Origin: Epulopiscium sp. Nele67-Bin004
GTDB lineage: Bacteria > Bacillota_A > Clostridia > Lachnospirales > Cellulosilyticaceae
Reading direction: 5' to 3'
Length of the DNA stretch: 16,212 bases
NCBI GenBank assembly: GCA_002007315.1
Contig: LNZQ01000153.1
Span: 1 to 16,212, forward strand
The position numbers and the translations under genes are program-made. How positions within the stretch are numbered: the stretch's first letter is position 1; every line of letters begins with the position of its first letter. Below are positions 8,026-14,803 of the stretch, piece after piece. Under the pieces are notes generated by a model, which saw nothing but the letters and a program-made list of their open reading frames with translations, had not been told where the DNA came from and ran no database searches.

Positions 8026-8415
8026 ATGGCAATAGGAAATATTAATTCTTTACTACAATCAACTGATTTAATCCAAACTCAAACACAAGCAGAAGCGGCA
8101 CAAGGTTTTCAAAATGTATTAGAACAAGCGATGGAAAATGCAGAGGACGACGAGTTAAGAGAAGCGACAGAGCAAATGGAAAGTTATTTGCTTAGCATGG
8201 TGTACAAACAACTTAAAAATTCTATGGTAAACTCGGACAACTCACTTATCCCAAAAGGGGATTATGAAGTTATGTTTGAAGATTATTTAATTGACGTTCA
8301 AGTTGATGAGATGGTTAAGGCAGGCGGGATAGGTATTGCTAGTATGATGTACCAACAAATGTCACAACAAATGACACCAGAACAAACAACACAAATATTT
8401 GAAAGCGAGGTATAG
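8026..8415 (+). CDS. flgJ: Rod-binding protein, FlgJ N-terminal domain only
   Basis: A 129-residue protein matching the N-terminal rod-binding/rod-capping half of FlgJ, which helps the rod assemble through the wall. The core is residues 45-110: a helix EATEQMESYLLSMVYKQLK (46-64), a middle block around DNSLIPKGDYEVMFEDYL and the helix VDEMVKAGGIGIASMMYQQM (93-112, with its conserved Gly-Gly). The C-terminal peptidoglycan hydrolase half found in proteobacterial FlgJ is absent, as in many Firmicutes; a separate hydrolase would be needed and none is in this window. The Gln-rich ends are low complexity. TAGGAGGT at 8009-8016 gives a strong start signal. Its last codons contain the ribosome-binding site of metK. 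Confidence 0.88.
   Translation: MAIGNINSLLQSTDLIQTQTQAEAAQGFQNVLEQAMENAEDDELREATEQMESYLLSMVYKQLKNSMVNSDNSLIPKGDYEVMFEDYLIDVQVDEMVKAGGIGIASMMYQQMSQQMTPEQTTQIFESEV
8407..8411 (+). promoter_or_regulatory. metK ribosome-binding site inside flgJ
   Basis: GAGGT sits in the last codons of flgJ, 7 bases before the GTG at 8419, and supports that GTG as the metK start. The flgJ stop is at 8413-8415, so ribosomes ending flgJ release next to the metK start. Confidence 0.65.
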
Positions 8416-8418
8416 TAA

Positions 8419-9606
8419 GTGGCTAAAAGATTTTTCACATCTGAATCAGTAACAGAAGGACACCCAGACAAAATTGCAGACCAAATTTCGGATTCGGTGC
8501 TTGACGCAATATATGCAAAAGACCCAATGGCGAGAGTTGCATGCGAAACTGCTGTAACAACAGGATTGGTTTTGGTTATGGGTGAAATAACAACAAATTG
8601 TTATGTAGATATAAACAAAATTGCACGTGATACAATAAATGAAATAGGATATAACGATCCTAAGTTTGGATTTGATGGTCACACATGCGGGGTTATGGTA
8701 TCGCTTGATGAGCAGTCACCAGATATCGCAATGGGAGTTGATAAAGCTCTTGAGGCAAGAACAGGCGAAATGGACGATAGTGCAATTGAAGCAATTGGAG
8801 CAGGGGATCAAGGTATGATGTTTGGTTTTGCTTGCAACGAAACAGATGTACTTATGCCTATGCCTATATATCTTGCACACCGTTTAACAAAACAATTATC
8901 AGCTGTACGTAAAAGTGGGCAGTTAGATTATTTACGTCCAGACGGTAAAGCACAAGTTACAGTTGAGTATAATGACGGCGTGCCAAGTAGAATTGAAGCG
9001 GTTGTATTATCAACTCAACACGCAGAAGAAGTTTCACAAGAACAAATTGAAAAAGACTTAAAAGAACATGTTGTTAAAGCAGTTCTTCCAGCTGAGTTAT
9101 TAGATGATGAAACTAAGTATTATATAAATCCAACAGGACGCTTTGTAATTGGTGGACCGGTAGGTGATGCTGGGCTTACAGGACGTAAAATTATCGTTGA
9201 CACATATGGTGGATATGGAAGCCACGGTGGTGGGGCATTCTCAGGAAAAGACCCAACAAAAGTTGACCGTTCTGGAGCTTATGCGGCGAGATATGTTGCA
9301 AAAAATATTGTTGCATCAGGGCTTGCAAGTTGGTGTGAAATTGAAGTTGCATATGCTATAGGTGTTGCACAACCAGTATCTATTTTGGTAAACACACACG
9401 GAACTGGTGTGATAGCAGATGATGAACTTGAAGCTATTGTTAGAAAACATTTTGATTTACGTCCAGCAGGAATAATAAAAATGTTAGACTTAAGACGTCC
9501 TATTTATAAACCAACAGCTGCGTATGGTCACTTTGGTAGAAATGATATAAATTTACCTTGGGAACAAACAGATAAAGCGGATGAATTAAAACAATATATC
9601 AAATAA
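8419..9606 (+). CDS. metK: S-adenosylmethionine synthetase
   Basis: This enzyme makes S-adenosylmethionine from methionine and ATP, the cell's main methyl donor; it works in the cytoplasm as a tetramer. The 395-residue length is standard. Diagnostic motifs are SVTEGHPDK (10-18, with active-site His15, Asp17 and Lys18), signature 1 [10 protein letters not shown] (127-136) and signature 2 GGGAFSGKD (270-278). The start is GTG at 8419, set by GAGGT at 8407-8411. Only 3 bases separate it from the flgJ stop, with no promoter and no SAM (S-box) riboswitch, which often precedes metK in Firmicutes. It therefore appears to be transcribed from the mbl-flagellar operon, unless a promoter lies within the upstream genes. 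A strong terminator 15 bases after the stop closes this unit. Confidence 0.99.
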   Translation: MAKRFFTSESVTEGHPDKIADQISDSVLDAIYAKDPMARVACETAVTTGLVLVMGEITTNCYVDINKIARDTINEIGYNDPKFGFDGHTCGVMVSLDEQSPDIAMGVDKALEARTGEMDDSAIEAIGAGDQGMMFGFACNETDVLMPMPIYLAHRLTKQLSAVRKSGQLDYLRPDGKAQVTVEYNDGVPSRIEAVVLSTQHAEEVSQEQIEKDLKEHVVKAVLPAELLDDETKYYINPTGRFVIGGPVGDAGLTGRKIIVDTYGGYGSHGGGAFSGKDPTKVDRSGAYAARYVAKNIVASGLASWCEIEVAYAIGVAQPVSILVNTHGTGVIADDELEAIVRKHFDLRPAGIIKMLDLRRPIYKPTAAYGHFGRNDINLPWEQTDKADELKQYIK

Positions 9607-9621
9607 ATCTTAAATTTTAAC

Positions 9622-9649
9622 AAAAGAGCTTACAAAGCTCTTTTTTTTT
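9622..9649 (+). terminator. Rho-independent terminator after metK
   Basis: AAAAGAGCTT (9622-9631) pairs perfectly with AAGCTCTTTT (9635-9644) around the loop ACA. The run of nine T (9641-9649) forms the end of the stem and the tract beyond it. This is a textbook intrinsic terminator and marks the end of the mbl-flgF-flgG-flgJ-metK unit. Confidence 0.93.
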
Positions 9650-9674
9650 ACATTAATATAAGATACAATATAAG
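9647..9674 (+). promoter_or_regulatory. Possible promoter for the DUF1576-recD2 unit
   Basis: TTTACA (9647-9652, 5 of 6 to the -35 consensus) and TATAAG (9669-9674, 5 of 6 to the -10) are separated by 16 bases. Because a strong terminator ends the preceding unit, a promoter is expected here. The predicted start leaves a very short leader of about 11 bases. TACAAT at 9664-9669 is an alternative -10 without a matching -35. Confidence 0.4.
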
Positions 9675-9691
9675 AGGAGAGGAGGCGAGGA

Positions 9692-10984
9692 ATGGAAACG
9701 ATAAAAAAGTCGGATTTTAGAATACCGAATGATAAACAAGTGCCGAAAATTAGAACTTTGTTGAAATATAGGATATTAGCGATATTTCCAACTATATTTT
9801 TGATTATAGGGATTTTGTGTACGACCCCTGAGGATTTTGTTGTTGGAATGAAAGCAATGGTATTTTCGGATGTTGCACTAGTAACAGATTATTTTGAGGT
9901 AGCTGGTATAGGTAATGCATTAATAAATGCAGCTTTGATTTGGTATCTAAACATGTTCATTTTGTATAAGCTAGATTTAAGACCTAATGGTATCATAATA
10001 GGTGCATTATTTATGGTATCAGGATTTGGATTAATGGGGAAAAACTTTTTTAATGTATGGCCTTTTTATGTTGGAGGGTTAATATATTGTAGATATCACA
10101 ATATAAATTACAAAAATGTGGTTCTTATCAATATGTTATCAACATCATTAAGTCCATTATGTAATCTAATGGTAAAACAAGAGATGTATGACCCAGTGGT
10201 TGGACTAGTGCTAATGGCACTACTAGGAATGTTTTTAGGGTTTATCATTCCGCCTATTTCGGCACATATTATGACGGCTCATTCAGGGTATAGTTTGTAT
10301 AATATGGGTCTAACGTGTGGTTTAATTAGTGCGATTATATATCCAATATTAGAGGGAGTTGGATATGATACCGCTGTTGTTAGCAGGTGGTATACTGGCG
10401 ACACAACATTACCGATGGTTATAATCATCTCTTTTTGCATAATACTTATAGTAATTGGATATATATTGAATGGTAAAACTTTTGATGGTTACAAAGAAAT
10501 TTTTTCACATACTGGTAGAGTGGTGACAGATTTTATTCAACATATAGGGTTTGGTTTAACAATGGTAAATATGGGAATAATGGGAATAATAGGAGTTATC
10601 TATGTAATAGTTATGGGTGGTTGTTTTGATGGACCAACTGTTACAGCGTTGCTAACTGTCATAGGTTTTTCGGCATTTGGTAAACATCCGAAAAACGGAA
10701 TTCCTATTATGCTAGGAGTAAGTATTGCGTCACTACTAATAAACAGAAGTATCAACCCATCACTAGTTGTTATGGCTGGATTGTTTAGCACAGGTCTTGC
10801 ACCAATGGCTGGGGAATTTGGAGTAATAGTAGGAGTAATAGTAGGTATATTGCATTTGTTTTTAGTGTTAAATACAGGTGCACTGCATGGAGGTTTTATG
10901 TTATATAACAATGGTTTTTCTGTTGGTCTTATAGCTATGGTATGCAGACCGATGTTAGACGCATTTAGAAAAGGGGAAGACTGA
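9692..10984 (+). CDS. DUF1576-type multi-pass membrane protein
   Basis: A 430-residue polytopic membrane protein, which I take to belong to the uncharacterised DUF1576 family; this name is from memory of the family's character. The first 25 residues are charged and cytoplasmic, then 10 or more hydrophobic segments run from about residue 28 to 417. The two halves resemble each other: HSGYSLYNMGLTCGLISA (197-214) matches HGGFMLYNNGFSVGLIAM (399-416), and FMVSGFGLMGKN (107-118) matches LTVIGFSAFGKH (321-332). Internal duplication of this kind is common in transporters, so a transport role is a reasonable inference but the substrate is unknown. AGGAGG precedes the ATG by 5 bases. The stop overlaps the next start (TGATG), so the downstream small protein is probably a functional partner. 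Confidence 0.85.
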   Translation: METIKKSDFRIPNDKQVPKIRTLLKYRILAIFPTIFLIIGILCTTPEDFVVGMKAMVFSDVALVTDYFEVAGIGNALINAALIWYLNMFILYKLDLRPNGIIIGALFMVSGFGLMGKNFFNVWPFYVGGLIYCRYHNINYKNVVLINMLSTSLSPLCNLMVKQEMYDPVVGLVLMALLGMFLGFIIPPISAHIMTAHSGYSLYNMGLTCGLISAIIYPILEGVGYDTAVVSRWYTGDTTLPMVIIISFCIILIVIGYILNGKTFDGYKEIFSHTGRVVTDFIQHIGFGLTMVNMGIMGIIGVIYVIVMGGCFDGPTVTALLTVIGFSAFGKHPKNGIPIMLGVSIASLLINRSINPSLVVMAGLFSTGLAPMAGEFGVIVGVIVGILHLFLVLNTGALHGGFMLYNNGFSVGLIAMVCRPMLDAFRKGED

Positions 10985-11331
10985 TGAAACGAAATATCAA
11001 AAAAGTTTCAAAAATCGTAAATGAGCTAACTATGTTTTTGCTTGAACACCAATCGACAAATATCAAAGTAGGTGTACGAAATTTTGACGACAAAGTGGTA
11101 ATTACAGCAGTTGCCGAAGATATTGAAAAAATGGATATAGCAGTTACAAATTTGAAAAAATCTTTAAGTTATCCAAGAACACGTGAAATTGAAGAATATT
11201 GCTGGGAATTAACAGGGGAATCAGAAACAGAGTCTGGGTTGGCTATAGTTGGGAGTATGGTTGATGAGGCTACTATTGATTATGATGAAACCCAACTATA
11301 TGTGCAACTTACTCGATTGATAAAAAAATGA
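10984..11331 (+). CDS. Small protein resembling a degenerate GHKL ATPase fold
   Basis: No family is recognised with certainty in this 115-residue protein. Its layout resembles the anti-sigma/histidine-kinase ATPase (GHKL) fold. VNELTMFLLEH (12-22) looks like the N-box helix, but Phe18 stands where the Mg/ATP-binding Asn should be. A beta pair at NIKVGVRNFDDKVVITAV (26-43) leads to AED where a G1 Asp-x-Gly would be expected, and SGLAIVGSMVDE (84-95) followed by beta strands looks like the lid/G2 helix. If correct, it is a non-ATP-binding member, perhaps a protein-interaction module. The start overlaps the stop of the DUF1576 gene by one base (TGATG), so it should be made by coupled translation and may act with that membrane protein. 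No signal peptide or membrane segment is visible. Coding is likely; the fold is inference. Confidence 0.82.
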   Translation: MKRNIKKVSKIVNELTMFLLEHQSTNIKVGVRNFDDKVVITAVAEDIEKMDIAVTNLKKSLSYPRTREIEEYCWELTGESETESGLAIVGSMVDEATIDYDETQLYVQLTRLIKK

Positions 11332-11347
11332 GCGAGGTATAGGGACA

Positions 11348-13567
11348 ATGGAAGTAGAAATAAACGGTATTATTGAAAATGTAATATTTCAAAATGAAGA
11401 AAACGGCTACACAGTATGCACAATTACACATGAGAAAGAAACCATCTCATGTGTTGGTGCTATGCCAGGAATACAACCAGGTGAAGAAGTAGAAATAGTT
11501 GGCGTATGGGCTACTCATAATTTGTATGGAAAACAACTAAAGGTAAATAGTTATACAAAAAATTTGCCAAAAACTGTGCAAGGGATAGAAAAATATTTAG
11601 GCTCAGGTTCTATAAAAGGTGTTGGAGAAAAACTGGCTAATAGGATAGTAAAGCAGTTTGGACTTGATACACTTAAAATTATAGAAACTGAGCCTATTAG
11701 ACTTGCTCAAGTTACTGGTATAAGCAAAAATAAAGCTTTAAATATTGGAGAGCAATTTCATAACCAATATGAACTAAGAGTAGCTATACTTGCTTTGCAA
11801 GAATTTGGAATAACAACAACATATGCGGTAAAAATTTATGATAAGTATGGGAGTGGCTGTGTTGAGGTGATTAAAAACAATCCGTATAAACTTGCTGAAG
11901 ATATAATAGGCATAGGGTTTAAGCGTGCTGATGAAATAGCAAGCCATATTGGAATTGAAAAAAATGATTTAAATAATAAAAGGGCAGGCACATTATACAC
12001 GCTAAATGAATTTGCCACAAATGGACACACGTATTGTCCAAAAGATACATTGATGATAGAGTGTAGAAATTTACTAGAAGTGCCAACAGACTTGGTTGAA
12101 CATGCTTTATTAGATCTTAACATAGAAAAACACATAACTATAAAAACCTATGATGAACAAGTTGCAATATTTTTAAAATATTATTATAAGTATGAAGAAA
12201 ACATTGCATATAGGCTAATACAGTTGTCTTCTATACAACAGGCAAACCTAAAAAAAGATTTTGATGTTCAGCTAATGCAAACAGAAAAAGATTTGGGTAT
12301 TAGTCTAGTGAAAGAACAAAAAGAGGCTATTAAATGTGTGTTGGAAAATGGAGTATCTATAATAACAGGTGGTCCTGGAACAGGGAAAACAACAACAATA
12401 AATGCTTTACTGCATATGCTAAAAAAACAACGCATAGAATTTATGCTTGGAGCACCAACGGGAAGAGCCGCAAAACGTATGAGCGAAACAACAGGTGAGC
12501 TGGCACAAACTATTCATAGATTATTAGAAATAAATTTCGTTAAAGAAGGTCAAAATAGGCAATACTTTAATAGAGGAAAAGATAATCCTCTGGAAACAGA
12601 CATACTTATTTTAGATGAAGTATCTATGGTTGATGTTAATTTAATGAATGCGATATTAAATGCATTGGTTGAGGGTCAAAAAATGGTATTAATAGGTGAC
12701 GTTGACCAATTGCCATCTGTTGGACCTGGGAATGTATTAAAAGATATTATATCTAGCGAAAAAATTCCTGTTGTTAAGTTGACACAAATTTTTAGACAGG
12801 CAAGCCAAAGTGCAATAATTAGAAATGCACATAAAATCAACAAAGGAGAACATCCTATATCAAACGAAAAAGATTCGGATTTTTTCTTTTTGAAACGTCA
12901 ATTTGCGGATGATGTTAAAGATGGAATTGTACACTTGATTACAGAGAGATTACCAAAATATAAATCTCTTGATATAATACGAGACATTCAAGTTTTAGCC
13001 CCAATGCGTAAAGGAGTGCTTGGTATAACAGAGTTAAACAAAGGGTTACAACAAGCACTAAATCCACCAGCAGCCAATAAGCCAGAACATGAGTATCGCC
13101 AAAACATATTTAGAAAAGGCGATAAAGTGATGCAAATAAAAAATAACTACAATACAACATGGAAAGTTTACGGACCAACAAAAATGCCTATTGATGAGGG
13201 GAACGGTGTATTTAATGGTGACTGCGGAATAATAGTTGATATAAATTTGGAGAAGGAAAAATTAATAGTAGTATTTGATGACAACAAGACAATTGAATAT
13301 GAATTTAATATGTTAGATGAATTAGAGCTGGCATATGCTATAACAATACACAAATCACAAGGGAGTGAGTACCCCGTAGTGATAATTCCTATCCACAGTG
13401 GGCCTCCAATGTTGTTAACTAGAAATTTGTTATACACAGCAGTAACAAGGGCAAAAGAAATGGTTGTTGGAATAGGTATAGTAGATACAATGAATAAAAT
13501 GGTAGATAATAATTGTGAAATTAAAAGATACACTAGTCTTAGAAGACAGTTAATATCGATATTATAA
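11348..13567 (+). CDS. recD2: RecD2-type 5'-3' DNA helicase
   Basis: A 739-residue ATP-dependent superfamily 1B helicase of the RecD2 kind, which acts without RecBC and contributes to DNA repair and replication-fork stability. Domains in order: an N-terminal OB-like region (1-75), helix-hairpin-helix repeats with GSIKGVGEKLANRI (87-100), VTGISKNKA (122-130) and GIGFKRADEIA (188-198), then the motor. Motor motifs are intact: Walker A GGPGTGKTTT (341-350, Lys347), APTGRAAKRM (369-378), Walker B ILDEVSMVD (421-429), GDVDQLPSVGPG (450-461), TQIFRQ (479-484), the C-terminal AYAITIHKSQGSE (662-674) and LYTAVTRAK (695-703). GAGGT lies 9 bases before the ATG. It is 16 bases after the GHKL-like gene and 15 before comFC, apparently on one transcript. 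Confidence 0.96.
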   Translation: MEVEINGIIENVIFQNEENGYTVCTITHEKETISCVGAMPGIQPGEEVEIVGVWATHNLYGKQLKVNSYTKNLPKTVQGIEKYLGSGSIKGVGEKLANRIVKQFGLDTLKIIETEPIRLAQVTGISKNKALNIGEQFHNQYELRVAILALQEFGITTTYAVKIYDKYGSGCVEVIKNNPYKLAEDIIGIGFKRADEIASHIGIEKNDLNNKRAGTLYTLNEFATNGHTYCPKDTLMIECRNLLEVPTDLVEHALLDLNIEKHITIKTYDEQVAIFLKYYYKYEENIAYRLIQLSSIQQANLKKDFDVQLMQTEKDLGISLVKEQKEAIKCVLENGVSIITGGPGTGKTTTINALLHMLKKQRIEFMLGAPTGRAAKRMSETTGELAQTIHRLLEINFVKEGQNRQYFNRGKDNPLETDILILDEVSMVDVNLMNAILNALVEGQKMVLIGDVDQLPSVGPGNVLKDIISSEKIPVVKLTQIFRQASQSAIIRNAHKINKGEHPISNEKDSDFFFLKRQFADDVKDGIVHLITERLPKYKSLDIIRDIQVLAPMRKGVLGITELNKGLQQALNPPAANKPEHEYRQNIFRKGDKVMQIKNNYNTTWKVYGPTKMPIDEGNGVFNGDCGIIVDINLEKEKLIVVFDDNKTIEYEFNMLDELELAYAITIHKSQGSEYPVVIIPIHSGPPMLLTRNLLYTAVTRAKEMVVGIGIVDTMNKMVDNNCEIKRYTSLRRQLISIL

Positions 13568-13571
13568 GATA

Positions 13572-13578
13572 AGGGTGA
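13572..13578 (+). promoter_or_regulatory. Ribosome-binding site that sets the comFC TTG start
   Basis: AGGGTGA lies 4 bases before TTG at 13583. The encoded protein then begins a few residues before the first zinc-ribbon cysteine pair, as expected for ComFC. No ATG is available before that cysteine pair, so TTG is the best start. Confidence 0.6.
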
Positions 13579-13582
13579 TATA

Positions 13583-14272
13583 TTGATAAAGCAATTGGTT
13601 TTTCCAAACAAATGTATAATTTGTAGAAAGCTAATTCAACTAGGTGACAATATATGTGCTAAATGTGATACAAAAATAATAACTCAAAATAGATGTCCAA
13701 AATGTTTATTTCCACAAGAAACAGATGATAAATGTATGTTCTGTGGAGATGTAAAAACTGAAATAAAAATTATCAAATCTTTGTTTAGATATAAGGGTGC
13801 AGTAAAAAAATCTATTTTTAGGTGGAAATATAGTGGCACAAGGAAATATGGCTATGGATATGCTATGTTATTAGCAGACCATATTTCCGCAGATATGATA
13901 AAAGACATAGATGCCCTCATTCCAACACCAGTTTCCAAAAAAAGATTTCAAAAACGTGGATTTAATCAAGCACTAGACTTGGCAAATCATTTGGGAGCAG
14001 AAATTGGTGTTCCGGTGCACGATATATTAGAAAGGCACAGAAACACCAAACCTCAGTCAGAATGTGAAGAGGGAGAGCGAGAAAAAAATATTAAAAATTC
14101 TATCAGTATAAAAAGGTTAGATGTCGATATATTAAATATCAGCAAACCTAATTTTGCAATTGTAGATGATATATATACTACGGGCAGTACAATAAGAGAA
14201 TGTATAAAAGTACTAAAAACACAATACGATATTGAAAATATATATGTATTTGTTGTCTGTAGCACAAAATAG
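13583..14272 (+). CDS. comFC: ComF family protein (ComFC-type phosphoribosyltransferase)
   Basis: A 229-residue cytoplasmic protein needed in competent bacteria for natural DNA uptake; the homologue works with the ComFA translocase on incoming single strands. The N-terminus holds zinc-ribbon cysteine pairs (Cys11/Cys14 with Cys25/Cys28, then Cys38/Cys41 with Cys51/Cys54). The C-terminal half is a type I phosphoribosyltransferase domain with KKRFQKRGFNQA (119-130) and the PRPP loop AIVDDIYTTGST (192-203). The start is TTG. comFA is not adjacent: recD2, another DNA helicase, occupies the upstream place. Downstream are yvyF, flgM, flgN and flgK, as in B. subtilis. The stop TAG overlaps the strong AGGAGGGG site of the next gene. 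Whether the organism is competent cannot be judged from this window. Confidence 0.93.
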   Translation: MIKQLVFPNKCIICRKLIQLGDNICAKCDTKIITQNRCPKCLFPQETDDKCMFCGDVKTEIKIIKSLFRYKGAVKKSIFRWKYSGTRKYGYGYAMLLADHISADMIKDIDALIPTPVSKKRFQKRGFNQALDLANHLGAEIGVPVHDILERHRNTKPQSECEEGEREKNIKNSISIKRLDVDILNISKPNFAIVDDIYTTGSTIRECIKVLKTQYDIENIYVFVVCSTK

Positions 14273-14278
14273 GAGGGG
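14271..14278 (+). promoter_or_regulatory. Ribosome-binding site that sets the first yvyF start
   Basis: AGGAGGGG lies 7 bases before ATG 14286 and overlaps the comFC stop. It rules in favour of 14286 over the upstream in-frame ATG at 14232, which would add 18 residues without family-like character. Confidence 0.8.
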
Positions 14279-14285
14279 AACAAAA

Positions 14286-14696
14286 ATGCAAGTTAAAACA
14301 TGTAGAACATGCAAAAAGTTATTTCAATACGTAGAAGGAAAGCCAGTTTGTCCAGTTTGTAGAAAAGAAGAGGATAGACTGTTTGTAGAAGTAAAAGATT
14401 ATTTACGAACACATAGAAATGCAACTTTAGAAATGGTACACAATGAAGTAGGTGTATCTATGAAGTTGCTAAAAGAATTTATTACAACTGAAAGATTAAT
14501 TTTAGCAGAGGGTTCTCCAATTGAGCTATATTGCGAACAATGTGAAAGTAGAATATATTCTGGAAAAATATGCGATAAATGTAAAGAAGAAAAATTTAAA
14601 GCTGTTGAAGGAGCTAGTAATGAATTAGGTTCAAAACTAGCAGCACAGCAAGCGAATAAGCCTGCATCTCAGGGAATGCACGGTAGAAGAAGATAA
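14286..14696 (+). CDS. yvyF: YvyF-type flagellar operon protein, copy 1
   Basis: A 136-residue protein of the flagellar-operon YvyF family, probably a regulator; its molecular role is not established. Two zinc-ribbon motifs flank a central helical region: Cys6/Cys9 with Cys22/Cys25, and Cys83/Cys86 with Cys96/Cys99. Between them, residues 35-68 (including LEMVHNEVGVSMKLLKEFI, 48-66) look like a helix-turn-helix of the kind that binds DNA. The C-terminus is Ala/Gln-rich and ends in a basic HGRRR. The start at 14286 is set by the AGGAGGGG site overlapping the comFC stop. A second copy of the same length follows at 14804. An ungapped hand alignment gives about 49 identical residues over the first 122, with all eight cysteines conserved. 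The pair is therefore an old tandem duplication. Confidence 0.9.
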   Translation: MQVKTCRTCKKLFQYVEGKPVCPVCRKEEDRLFVEVKDYLRTHRNATLEMVHNEVGVSMKLLKEFITTERLILAEGSPIELYCEQCESRIYSGKICDKCKEEKFKAVEGASNELGSKLAAQQANKPASQGMHGRRR

Positions 14697-14706
14697 TTTA
14701 AACATC

Positions 14707-14759
14707 GGTTATGCTACAAAATTTATTGTTTTTTTTATATTAAAGTGTGTAGTATAACC
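14707..14759. repeat. Inverted repeat between the two yvyF copies
   Basis: GGTTATGCTACA (14707-14718) pairs with TGTAGTATAACC (14748-14759) over 12 bp with one G-T wobble. The 29-base loop contains a T8 run (14729-14736). ATCGG (14704-14708) can also pair with CCGAT (14762-14766). It is not a usual terminator because no T-tract follows the stem. The right arm falls in the spacer of the sigma-D-like promoter at 14741-14768, so it could be an operator or an RNA element. Confidence 0.6.
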
Positions 14760-14768
14760 ATCCGATAT
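14741..14768 (+). promoter_or_regulatory. Candidate sigma-D (sigma-28) flagellar promoter
   Basis: TAAA (14741-14744), a 16-base spacer and TCCGATAT (14761-14768) match the sigma-D consensus TAAA-N15-GCCGATAT at 11 of 12 defined bases, with a spacer one base over the optimum. The predicted start near 14775 leaves a leader of about 29 bases before the second yvyF, with its AGGGGG site at 14793-14798 intact. Position before yvyF2-flgM-flgN-flgK is where a late flagellar promoter is expected. Confidence 0.65.
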
Positions 14769-14803
14769 ATTATATAGAAAGTGAATTATAATAGGGGGCA
14801 ATA

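Noticed and set aside
9607..9691. Riboswitch between metK and the DUF1576 gene, or ahead of metK
   Set aside because: The gap after metK is filled by an intrinsic terminator and a promoter-like pair with no conserved aptamer layout, and there are only 3 bases ahead of metK.
14232..14285. Upstream ATG giving an 18-residue longer YvyF copy 1
   Set aside because: The extension overlaps comFC and lacks a ribosome-binding site. ATG 14286 has AGGAGGGG, and that start gives exactly the same length as copy 2.
14787..14792. TATAAT as a housekeeping promoter for yvyF copy 2
   Set aside because: Transcription would start at about 14799, after most of the AGGGGG ribosome-binding site, and there is no matching -35.
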